From: Morinoia aosen
Lineage: Eukaryota; Arthropoda; Malacostraca; Amphipoda; Talitridae
Direction of reading: 5' to 3'
Length of the DNA: 64,000 bases
NCBI GenBank assembly: GCA_030386875.1
Contig: CM059575.1
Coordinates: 45,414,859-45,478,858 of the forward strand
The notes under the pieces were generated by a model. That model made no database searches, had not been told where the DNA came from, and worked only from the letters and a program-made list of their open reading frames with translations. Below are positions 10,968 through 19,702 of this stretch, piece after piece (position 1 is the first letter of the stretch; each line of letters starts with the position of its first letter). Position numbers and translations under genes: made by a program.

Positions 10968-11750
10968 GCCCGGGCCCTGGACGGCGAACTGATCACCGTC
11001 AAACAGTGCCGCAACGTCCCCACACAGCGGAACGCCGAGGAAACAAAAGTGAAGCGACTGGAGTACGCCCACTACATGTACGAAACAGGCCTTCATAAGC
11101 ACAGGATCTACATTGATGAGATGGGGTTCAACCTACACACGAGACGCACGTTTGGTAGAGCAGGCAGGGGGGAGCGTGTAGCAAGAGTTGTTGGTGGGGA
11201 TAAGGGCGGCAACATTACTGTCATTGCTGCTATTTCAGATCAAGCAGGCCTTATCTATCATGAAACAAACACGCAATCAACAACAAAAGACGTTTTTGCT
11301 GGCTTCTTGCATTCGTTGGAGGTAATTCTTGAGGATGAACCCGACGCTGTTCTCATTTTAGACAACGCTTCATGCCATGGATCAGTGCAAGAGGTACTGC
11401 CAAATCGCAACGTCCGCTTCCTTCCACCCTGGTCACCCTTTCTCAACCCGATAGAAAATTGTTTCTCAGTGTTGAAGATGACAATGAAGCATCGTCTGAA
11501 TGGCATCGCGGAGACATGCATTGTGGCGGCAGCGCGCAGAGCAGGCAAGTCCCTGCGTCAGCACCGGGAGGAGGTTCTTTGTCGTCTCATTGACACGTGC
11601 GTGCCGTTTGTTACCCAACGCATTGTGGCAGACAACTACACCCATGCCAACAGCTACTTGATCAAGTGCCTTAATAAACACGATATTTTTTTTGAACATT
11701 GGTTCAATATCTCACATTTGATGTTCATTCTTTATTGTAATTATCAATAA

Positions 11751-12131
11751 TTTTGTTTGCATAGTCTATGTATGCATCGTGTACTACGCTGTATGCTACT
11801 TTACCGTTTATTTTACTTATAAAAAACTCTGTCAGAAATTGTTAATTTGTTACAATAATATACACGTACGTTACTATTTTTCGTGTAATTGTTATCCTTT
11901 TTGAACGTTGTTACAATAAACCGACTCGTTCACTACACATTGTTTCTTTGTTCTGATATATAGTTTCATTGTCATTCATTTTGCCTGGTGTCGCTATAAT
12001 TTGTCGTTGTTATTTTTTGCGACACTGTCTCTATATTTCTATTCCCTGTTATATTCAATGGTTCGTCGTCGTTAAATTTGCAGTTCGTCGGTACATTTTG
12101 AAAGAATGTGGTTATAAAACGAGAAAAGGTG
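11751..12131 (+). repeat. 3' flank and right end of IS630-like element
   Basis: Follows the transposase stop, carries TGTTAC-rich ~20-bp units and ends in the inverted family terminus CGAGAAAAGGTG, followed by TA at 12132-12133. The last 171 bp (11961-12131) recur at 12595-12768 and 12773-12946. Confidence 0.75.
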
Positions 12132-12139
12132 TACTGTAC

Positions 12140-12352
12140 AACATTCGGGATTATTATTTTTGGGATTTAGTTATACGGGATTTTGACATTCGGGATTTTG
12201 ACTTTCGGGAGTCTGAATGCCCCCCGACAATAATACATGTAGGACTACATTCCATTACTTCCCGGTCAGTGGAAGATGCAATATTCGCTGACCGGGAAGT
12301 AACGGAATTTTCCAGAACAACTCTGACGTGGCCGGTTCACGTGTGATGCATA
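12140..12352 (+). repeat. Third copy of the foldback outer arm
   Basis: Same orientation as 9838-10048 and inverted relative to 8835-9050. It contains the CATTCGGGATTTTG units and a perfect 13-bp inverted repeat (12257-12269 with 12288-12300, 18-base loop). It ends at CCGGTTCACGTGTGA. Confidence 0.75.
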
Positions 12353-12353
12353 T

Positions 12354-12768
12354 GATGTTCATTCTTTATTGTAATTATCAATAATTTTGTATGCATAGTT
12401 TCAAAATGCATTATGTACTACACTATATGGCTACTTAACTGTTTATTTTGTTTATAAATAATTGCGTCAGAAATTGTTAATTTGTTACAATAATATCTAC
12501 GCACGTTATTATTTTTTGTATAATTGTTATCCTTTTTGAACGTTGTTACAAGAAACCTACTCTGTCACAACATATTGTTTCCCTGTTTTAATGTATAGTT
12601 TCACTGTCATTCATTATGCTTGGTGGCGCTATAATTGGTCGTTGTTGCTATTTTTGCGGCACTGTCTCTATATTTCTATTCCCTGTTATATTCAATGGTT
12701 CGTCGTTGTTAAATTTGCAGTTCGTCGGTACATTTTGAAAGAATGTGGTTATAAAACGAGAAAAGGTG
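12354..12768 (+). repeat. Second copy of IS630-like right end
   Basis: Homologous to 11717-12131 at lower identity in the middle. Ends CGAGAAAAGGTG then TA. Confidence 0.75.
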
Positions 12769-12772
12769 TATA

Positions 12773-12946
12773 TAGTTTCATTGTCATTCATTTTGCCTGG
12801 TGTCGCTATAATTTGTCGTTGTTGTTATTTTTTGCGACACTGTCTCTATATTTCTATTCCCTGTTATATTCAACGGTTCGTCGTCGTTAAATTTGCAGTT
12901 CGTCGGTACATTTTGAAAGAATGTGGTTATAAAACGAGAAAAGGTG
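12773..12946 (+). repeat. Third copy of the 174-bp terminal unit
   Basis: Nearly identical to 11961-12131 and 12595-12768, abutting the previous copy across a TA. It therefore looks like a tandem terminal duplication or an insertion at the adjacent TA. Confidence 0.75.
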
Positions 12947-12949
12947 TAT

Positions 12950-13221
12950 GATGCATGGTTACAAGATTTGATTATTTGTTACAGAAAATGAATGTCTGTT
13001 GCAACATTCTGAGAGTGTTATACAATTTGAAGCAACGTTGTATTTAATTGTCTCTGTCACTACATTTTGCATGGGTTATCAATTTTTCAGCGTCGTCACT
13101 GGATTTGTACTGGATGTTGCTATATTTTGAGCCACTGTTATGAGTTTTTATTCGGTGTTATATGATTGTGCAAACTGTTGCTATATTGTTTTGACGTGTG
13201 GTTATAAAACGAGACAAGGTG
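12950..13221 (+). repeat. Diverged terminal unit, ends CGAGACAAGGTG
   Basis: Reverse complement of 9305-9560, with the same ~20-bp TGTTAC periodicity. Ends at 13221 followed by TA, and abuts a transposase relic on its right. Confidence 0.7.
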
Positions 13222-13234
13222 TAACGCTCATCTG

Positions 13235-13335
13235 TTGCAATACAAGTGATTAATGACTGCCGAACGCAGTCGAAGACACCAGGAGTTTCATAAATTCTAG
13301 CGGAGGCTTCTACAATTCTACTGATCCATGGGGCC
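13235..13335 (-). pseudogene. Transposase C-terminal fragment (mariner-type, same family as 32541-32798)
   Basis: Minus-strand translation contains EASARIYETPGVFDCVRQSL, a C-terminal motif of a mariner-related transposase family common in arthropods. It closely resembles the copy at 32677-32740. Only this short piece remains, truncated by the repeat that ends at 13221. Confidence 0.6.
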
Positions 13336-13770
13336 TTCTTCGAAATGAATCGGTGTTTTGTGCACCAAACTCGTTCAATGTTCTCAGATGTAGAAATCAA
13401 AGGACGTAATATCAGAAAAACTTATTGGCCATGTAATATGGCTAATCCCTTGTCTTCATAATAAAAGTGGTTTCCCAACTTCTTCATTTCATTTCCCTAC
13501 CACTCTCAAAGTACGAATTTTTCTCCAATACATTTCAAATTTCAAGTCCTGGAAACTTTTGAACGAAGCAAGTTCGATCACACGATTGTTGAAAAAAGTG
13601 TTAACTTCACCGGGTCCAACTTTCTGTTCAAGTTTGTTCTACAAAAGCCGATCACCCTGTATGTATGTGAACACATTTCTATATATAATCATTATGTGCC
13701 CGTTTTTGCTTAACATTACAGAAAAAATATACAAAGATACAAACCAGGAAAACTCAGCTCCCTCACTACG
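13336..13770. other. Non-coding, nothing recognised
   Basis: AT-rich with short frames only. It may include untranslatable upstream parts of the flanking relics. Confidence 0.4.
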
Positions 13771-14177
13771 TACTGCTTGATTTCTTCATAGCATTCGGCA
13801 ATGTTGAGCATAAAAAACTTCTGCAAAAAAAATATCGGACCTCAAAATAGATACTCAGTGGTTTGAACGCTACCTACTGAACCGCTCTCATGAAGTGTGC
13901 TTAGATAATAAATTGTCACCATTCAAACAATATAACAATATTCAATCTTTGGCTAGCTCCGATTTTCAATTTTCATCAAGGATTTCACCACCATGCAAGC
14001 AACCACAAAAATCTCAAATTTTGCTGATGATATACAAATTGTGAGGAAAAGTTTGTTAACCGATTTTAAAGAAATACAGGTCAAAGCGGAAAGCCTTCAA
14101 AAGAACCTGAAATTAAGGTATGACCAAGATGACCTTAAACTTATCGCAAGTAAAACGCAATGCATTATTTTTTGATT
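13771..14177 (+). pseudogene. LINE reverse-transcriptase relic, N-terminal part
   Basis: Frameshifted but recognisable RT: a region resembling LDFSKAF...HKLLLQK near 13775-13830, then WFERYLLNRSHEVCLDNKLS (about 13858-13917), the active-site motif FADD at 14020-14031, and LKLIASKTQCIIF ending at 14174. Several intervening codons are lost. It is an old copy of a CR1/L2/Jockey-like LINE, later disrupted by unrelated DNA at about 14178 and by the Penelope pair at 16278. Confidence 0.75.
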
Positions 14178-15675
14178 GTTGCCAATATTCCGTACTTCTT
14201 GCGGCTTTGGCGACGCAAAAGAAGCTCTCTTCTGAAAGACTGTCGGGGTGGAAAGAGAGAATTTTTGAAACTGTGTAGACTGTATACGTACTTTTTGCTC
14301 CTTTGTATTCTGTTTTACAGCAGCAATTTACTTTTCGTTTTGCTGTGTTGGAATTTAACTGAAATGAATCTAATTAAGCATGAGCTTCTTACCAGACCTG
14401 CTTTAACTATTAAATTGCTTATATTAACCTTACCTGGCGCATTCGCGTGTGTTAATTAAATTTGAGCTATCTTTGCTTGGGCAGCATGTACGAGTAGCTC
14501 TTTAAAAAGTGGGTCTGGTGCCTCTAAATTATTTTCTCTTACTTGAATACAGTCTAGTTCTGCGCCTTAAAACGCCTCGACCCGGCTCATGGAGCTTCCT
14601 TAATAGGAATTTAATATTTAAGGTAATTACTTGCAGAATATATATTAAAGTTATACTGACATATTTAAAGTTGAAAAAGATATGACCGTTTCGATAATCT
14701 ACTAGCTGGTACCTTACAAGTTTTCGTGTCTCTTTACTCAGAACGAACATAAACTATTTTCATGGAGTTTCTTGCAGATGGCAGTCAACGCCAATTTCTT
14801 CTCAACATTTTTATTGGAGCATATTTTTAAAAACTAATCTCCTGCTTAGGAGATCTTCGTACTCTGAGAAAGTTTTTAACGGAATTTAATAAATAAAATA
14901 ACTACAGAGGACACTGCTGTGCGCTAATAGAAGCTGCTAGAGCACTGGGGAAAAAGCGGAAGCCTCAGGATGTTCCTGTATTGGGTGGTGTTTACCTTTG
15001 TTGCACAAATCAGGAAACGAGATTCAATTTTCCAAAGTTGTTCCGTTCTTGAAAATAAATGTTTGAACAGTTACTTTTAATTCTTGAATCGCAAAAGGAT
15101 CAAAAGAATATTTTTATCAGTGTAAGCGCCATCCTGCATTCTTGTATAAGAACATGCAGAACGAGATCGTAGCGTAAGCATCTACGCTCGTGAGCTTCGC
15201 TTCGCATCCCACTTTTGTAACCCGTGACTTAGGTTTAAGGAATTCTGTGAATAGTGCATAGGTTTCAGTCGATGTGATTATATAAATTCGTTTACCTGTG
15301 ATGTATATTGTTTTCATATATTTCATATACGCTTCGATTATTCACATTTTATAATTCATAGCTTTTTTCATAGCATCCTAACTTTTATTTCTTTCTCGTA
15401 TTAAGCATATATTGTTTATTTCAGATCAATCATATCCAACGAACCCAATAATTTGAAACTGCTTTCTATTTATCTATCGATCATCTGTTTGTTCTCCTAT
15501 CTGATGAAATTACTACTAGACATTATCGGCGTTAATAGCGTTTACGGTGTAAGTGCACCTCGTCTTGTTTCGATATGATGCAGAGAACTAAAATTGTGGC
15601 TCTGTTGGACTGTGTGCTACCTACTGATAATAAACGTTGGAACGCCCTCGTTTGTCTTTCGAACTACTAGTATCA
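14178..15675. other. ~1.5 kb of non-coding sequence splitting the LINE relic
   Basis: No recognisable coding. It separates the RT palm segment from the RT thumb segment of the same relic, so it is probably an insertion whose ends are no longer visible. Confidence 0.4.
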
Positions 15676-16262
15676 GATTATTGAAAAATACTAAATGAAG
15701 GAGCCTTGAAGTTCGGGCCTTCAATCAGAAAATCCCTAAAATTTACGCTGACGTTTAGACATGATATAATCGAGCCCGTCGATAAAGTAAAAACCCTTGG
15801 TGTTTGGTTTAACAAAAATATCTTTCAACCCACACGTGGAAACCATGTCAAAAAAATTAAGGGAACTTAATTTTTTTTCATCTCATTATAACACACTTAC
15901 GAAAAAGCTAGATTATTGGTGATTCAGTCTTTAGGATTATCGCTTTTGACTGTTGCAGTCCAGCCTAGGGAGACGCACCTCATCTCATTATAAAAAAATT
16001 GCCAACATGCATCAACTTTGCAGCCAGAGTCGTGTGCAAAGGTAATTTTAGGAAACGCTACCACGCAACTCCTCGCTTAATTAAGAGAACTTGACTTGAC
16101 CCTAATACCACCAAGATATAACTTCCATTAAGCCCAAGTGTTCCCGTCTCTCTGCTTCTCTAAGAGTAATGCAGAAGTTGTAAAAGTTCATCCATCCAAT
16201 ATTCCGCACAAAAAACAAATTGGAGGAATGATGTTTTAGTTACCATTCATATGAAGTGGGAC
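15676..16262 (+). pseudogene. LINE reverse-transcriptase relic, C-terminal part
   Basis: The translation includes VDKVKTLGVWFNKNI (about 15781-15825), the usual LGV motif downstream of the RT palm, then degenerate thumb sequence with stops. It continues at 22433 after the Penelope insertion. Confidence 0.7.
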
Positions 16263-16277
16263 AATAAGGATCTGTTT
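16263..16277. repeat. Left target-site duplication of the Penelope pair
   Basis: AATAAGGATCTGTTT, repeated exactly at 22418-22432. Confidence 0.9.
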
Positions 16278-16520
16278 TTTATAAAGTCAGAGAAGTTGCT
16301 TTTCTTCAGGCGAATGATCATTAGGAATTTAAAAACGAAGAATGCACTACATATTGAAATCATATTTATATTTAATTAAGATGCTACACTAACTATATAT
16401 TCGAAACCAAGTCAATTCTATAAAACGTTTCGGAGACCAGCTCCATCTTCAGTTAACCGTCTGCAAGTAAAAAGTAAAGAAAATCAGTCTTCTATACAAA
16501 ACACAAGGGTACAATAAAAT
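16278..16520 (-). repeat. Penelope pseudo-LTR, outer left
   Basis: Minus-oriented. Contains the ORF-downstream block, then the start of another unit truncated within codons for KKSNFSDFIK. Same sequence as 19038-19253, inverted relative to 22220-22417. Confidence 0.8.
16426..16452 (-). ncRNA. Hammerhead-like ribozyme motif (candidate)
   Basis: On the minus strand the block has CTGAAGA, a GGAG/CTCC hairpin and then GAAAC, the order of the hammerhead catalytic core. Hammerhead motifs are known in Penelope-like pseudo-LTRs. An extra U sits between the core and stem II, and the cleavage-site strand was not pinned down. Confidence 0.35.
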
Positions 16521-19037
16521 TTACAAGTGAATTTGTAATGGGTATGAACTATTGGCGCTATTAAGATCTGGTTTTTCTTTTGAAATAAAAAGAGATTCTA
16601 AATTACGTAGATCTAAGTCATTGGATGCTGTGCGCAAGATTGAAAAATTTTCCTCTGCTATTCGGTCACAACACTGCTCGCTGTGAAGGCGGATAGATGA
16701 ATGAGGCGGTTGGGTCAAAGGTCTTCCGCTACGGTAGCTGACTCCACGGTGTTGGGCAATCCTAATATAGAATGGCAAAGTCGTCATGCCGACATAGCCA
16801 GATGTACACTGTACACAACTAAACTTATACACAATGGATGCCCGCATCCGTTTAGGAATCACGTCCTTGTAGCGAAAGAACGACCCAACTTTAAGTGAAT
16901 TAACCGACACAATACACAGTTTTACAGCAGGAAAATGACGTTTAAAAAGAATTTCCAAATCTCGCGACATTTTATCAGTATAGTCTCCAAAATACGGGAA
17001 AACGCAATAAAGACGTTGCAATGGTTCTATCACGACATTTGTGACGGAGTATTTTTTAGCCAAAAATTTTTTAATATGAACATTGACAATAGACGTAGGG
17101 TACCCATTTTTTTGTAAAAAATTTTGTAAAAAAGAAAACTCCATATGAAGATCAACGTAATTAGAACAAATATTGAAGGCACGATTTAACAAGGTTTTTA
17201 TAGTATTGATTTTAAATCTATAGTTACAGAAGCTAAAAAAGCTTAAGCCCAAACCCGTGAATGTAGGTTTGCGATAGACAGATGAACTGAACGTATGGCC
17301 GCTTCTAGTAATTTTAGAATCCAAAAAAGATAAACAATTATTTGACTCCATTTCAATTGTGAATTTTATTGACGGGTGTTTAGAGTTTAAGTATTCTCTG
17401 AACAAAGGTGCATGACTAGGATCTCTAAACAGTAAAAACGTATCGTCAATATATCTGCGGTAGAATTCAGGCTTAAACTCTGTGGGACAATCAGCCAACC
17501 ATTTTTCTTCCCAATGGCACATGAAAATATTGGCAAACATAGGCCCCAGGGGTAGACCCATACCGAGACCCTCAACTTGCTTATACATCTTTCCTGCAAA
17601 AATAAACACAGAATTCAACACGGAAAGTTCAAGGAGGGTTTTAAAATGAGTTTTTCCTAGACCTAAAATCGTGTTTGTTGATGTAACAAAAAGGGTATTT
17701 ATAATTATATTTATAGTTTCCGCTAATGGAATATTGGTGAACAAATTTTCCACATCAAATGAAGCCATTGTCATTACATTTGGATTCTGAAAAGAAGTAA
17801 TCTCCCTAACGAACTGAGAAGAATTTTCCAACGTGTAAACATTCCTGGTTAAAGGACTTAATAAGGGTACCAAGAATCGAGCTAAATTGAAACTAGGCGT
17901 GTTACAAGCAGCAAAAATAGGCCGGAACTGAAACTTAGATGGAAAGTCTGGCTTGTGCACTTTCGGTAAACCGTACAATACTCCTGGACATGAACCAGAC
18001 ACGTACAACTTGGAATATATTTCAGATGACAAAACCTTCAAATTTTTTAGCTTCCGCAAAAAGTTATAAATTTTATCTTCAATTTGGAGAATAGTTTTTT
18101 CCCATGACTCAGTAATCAATTTAAATTTAGATGCATCAGATATTAAAGCTTCCATTTCAGTATTGTATACGGACTTATCAAGAATTACAATGCCTCTGCC
18201 TTTATCAGGTTTACATACTATAATTTTGTCATTGCGGCCCAATTCTTTCAGCGCAGATACATCGTTCTTCTTAAACACGGTTGAGAAAATTTTCTGCGGT
18301 TTAAAACTATAGAAGTAACGATGGGCTAAAGAACGTAAAACTTGCAAGAATCTCGTACGATCAGCACACTGTAAAGATTTACTCGAATATGCAAGTTTTT
18401 CGTAAGATAAGAAGTATTTGTAAAAGTCCAATTTAAAAATGGGTAAGCAGAAGTCGAGGCCAAAAGCTAAGAGTAATTTTGTACGTTCCGGTAACAACAT
18501 TGCACTGTAGTTGAATATCACTTGGTTAGGATCACATGGGTTAATATCGTATTGCACACCAAGGTTTTCAAGTTTCCTATTATGCACCCTGAGAGTAGCT
18601 ACTTTGAACTTAGCATCTTCCGACTGCCGAAAACCACGAACGCACAACGCGTCCAAGCGGGAGAAGAAAGCGCTAGCTTCAGCTTCAGCGGTTGCCACTT
18701 TTCCTGTCAAGTTACGCACAGCATCTCTTTTCTGTTGTAACTCCTGCATTAACAACTTATTCTGCCAGGACTTGTAGAAATGAGAGGTGTGGAGAGATCT
18801 TCTGTGGAGTTTAAACCGTAGAAACTTGGGCACCACACCAAATATTTTGCAACGTGTTAAAAATTCGACGTCTAAAGATGCCTTCATCAGTTTGCGAGAT
18901 AAATCACAGTATTTCCGTAGTATCTTAAAACCATCTTCGCCGTATTTGTTTTTTATAAAGTCAGAGAAGTTGCTTTTCTTCATGCGAATGATCATTAGGA
19001 ATTTAAAAACGAAGAATGCACTACATATTAAAATCAT
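16521..19037 (-). CDS. Penelope-like element polymerase (RT + GIY-YIG endonuclease)
   Basis: An 838-residue protein that cleaves target DNA and primes reverse transcription of its own RNA. Visible motifs: KPDKGRG (276-282), LPKVHK (357-362), FDVENLF (427-433), GLGMGLPLGP (490-499), catalytic YIDD (529-532) and FLDSKI (571-576). The C-terminal GIY-YIG nuclease spans about 735-830: VYKFSC with a CxxC pair (741, 744), YVG (748-750), an Arg near 759-769, Glu 814 and Asn 826. The length fits complete EN+ Penelope proteins. The frame is open throughout, with about 11 residue differences from the plus-strand copy. The chosen start is the first ATG; it lies in sequence also present in the pseudo-LTR, so a later ATG (residue 15 or 19) is possible. 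Confidence 0.93.
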   Translation of the reverse strand: MILICSAFFVFKFLMIIRMKKSNFSDFIKNKYGEDGFKILRKYCDLSRKLMKASLDVEFLTRCKIFGVVPKFLRFKLHRRSLHTSHFYKSWQNKLLMQELQQKRDAVRNLTGKVATAEAEASAFFSRLDALCVRGFRQSEDAKFKVATLRVHNRKLENLGVQYDINPCDPNQVIFNYSAMLLPERTKLLLAFGLDFCLPIFKLDFYKYFLSYEKLAYSSKSLQCADRTRFLQVLRSLAHRYFYSFKPQKIFSTVFKKNDVSALKELGRNDKIIVCKPDKGRGIVILDKSVYNTEMEALISDASKFKLITESWEKTILQIEDKIYNFLRKLKNLKVLSSEIYSKLYVSGSCPGVLYGLPKVHKPDFPSKFQFRPIFAACNTPSFNLARFLVPLLSPLTRNVYTLENSSQFVREITSFQNPNVMTMASFDVENLFTNIPLAETINIIINTLFVTSTNTILGLGKTHFKTLLELSVLNSVFIFAGKMYKQVEGLGMGLPLGPMFANIFMCHWEEKWLADCPTEFKPEFYRRYIDDTFLLFRDPSHAPLFREYLNSKHPSIKFTIEMESNNCLSFLDSKITRSGHTFSSSVYRKPTFTGLGLSFFSFCNYRFKINTIKTLLNRAFNICSNYVDLHMEFSFLQNFLQKNGYPTSIVNVHIKKFLAKKYSVTNVVIEPLQRLYCVFPYFGDYTDKMSRDLEILFKRHFPAVKLCIVSVNSLKVGSFFRYKDVIPKRMRASIVYKFSCVQCTSGYVGMTTLPFYIRIAQHRGVSYRSGRPLTQPPHSSIRLHSEQCCDRIAEENFSILRTASNDLDLRNLESLFISKEKPDLNSANSSYPLQIHL

Positions 19038-19253
19038 ATTTATATTTAATTAAGATGCTACACTAACTATATATTCGAAACCAAGTCAATTCTATAAAAC
19101 GTTTCGGAGACCAGCTCCATCTTCAGTTAACCGTCTGCAAGTAAAAAGTAAAGAAAATCAGTCTTCTATACAAAACACAAGGGTACAATAAAATTTACAA
19201 GTGAATTTGTAATGGGTATGAACTATTGGCGCTATTAAGATCTGGTAAGATTG
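19038..19253 (-). repeat. Penelope pseudo-LTR, inner left
   Basis: Upstream block of the minus-strand element, including the last few codons of a preceding truncated ORF copy. Near-identical to 16386-16573. Confidence 0.8.
19100..19126 (-). ncRNA. Hammerhead-like ribozyme motif (candidate)
   Basis: Identical core to 16426-16452, minus strand, upstream of the ORF. Confidence 0.35.
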
Positions 19254-19545
19254 AAAAATTTTCCTCTGCTATGTCGGCATGACGACTTTGCCATTCTATA
19301 TTAGGATTGCCCAACACCGTGGAGTCAGCTACCGTAGCGGAAGACCTTTGACCCAACCGCCTCATTCATCTATCCGCCTTCACAGCGAGCAGTGTTGTGA
19401 CCGAATAGCAGAGGAAAATTTTTCAATCTTACGCACAGCATCCAATGACTTAGATCTACGTATTTTAGAATCTCTTTTTATTTCAAAAGAAAAACCAGAT
19501 CTTAATAGCGCCAATAGTTCATACCCATTACAAATTCACTTGTAA
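19254..19545 (+). pseudogene. Truncated C-terminus of a Penelope ORF at the inversion junction
   Basis: Encodes the last 88 residues (GIY-YIG half) of the Penelope protein from 19279, identical to the plus-strand copy. About 25 bp at 19247-19271 come from the minus-strand element, so the head-to-head joint lies at roughly 19270, with a small internal deletion on the left side. This is a 5'-truncated upstream tandem unit of the plus element. Confidence 0.85.
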
Positions 19546-19702
19546 ATTTTATTGTACCCTTGTGTTTTGTATAGAAGACTGATTTTCTTTACTTTTTACA
19601 TGCAGACGGTTAACTGAAGATGGAGCTGGTCTCCGAAACGTTTTATAGAATTGAATTGGTTTCGAATATATAGTTAGTGTAGCATCTTAATTAAATATAA
19701 AT
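19546..19702 (+). repeat. Penelope pseudo-LTR, inner right
   Basis: Non-coding block between the truncated ORF and the full ORF. Same as 22220-22376 apart from a few substitutions (for example ACATGCAG in place of ACTTGCAG). Confidence 0.8.
19614..19640 (+). ncRNA. Hammerhead-like ribozyme motif (candidate)
   Basis: Plus-strand copy of the CTGAAGA - stem - GAAAC core. Confidence 0.35.

Larger units (their letters stand above)
10113..11750 (+). pseudogene. IS630/Tc1-type DDE transposase, broken by a stop and a MITE
   Basis: Cut-and-paste transposase that acts on its own TIRs. The N-terminal helix-turn-helix is clear (residues 1-65, with ELGVKRTTAYSIV). A TAA at 10332-10334 interrupts the frame, which continues in the same register. 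At 10449 a 519-bp MITE plus 9-bp duplication (528 nt, a multiple of three) splits the gene, and the same frame resumes at 10977. Catalytic residues: first Asp in IDEMGF (11115), second Asp in LDNASCH (11361), Glu in LNPIE (11454). Second-to-third spacing is 30 residues rather than the usual 34 of Tc1/IS630. The frame ends at 11748-11750. The element is inactive in cis. Confidence 0.88.

Noticed and set aside
18511-19053. Plus-strand frames over the minus Penelope ORF (mirrored at 19687-20229)
   Set aside because: Antisense shadows repeated only because the element is duplicated in inverted orientation.
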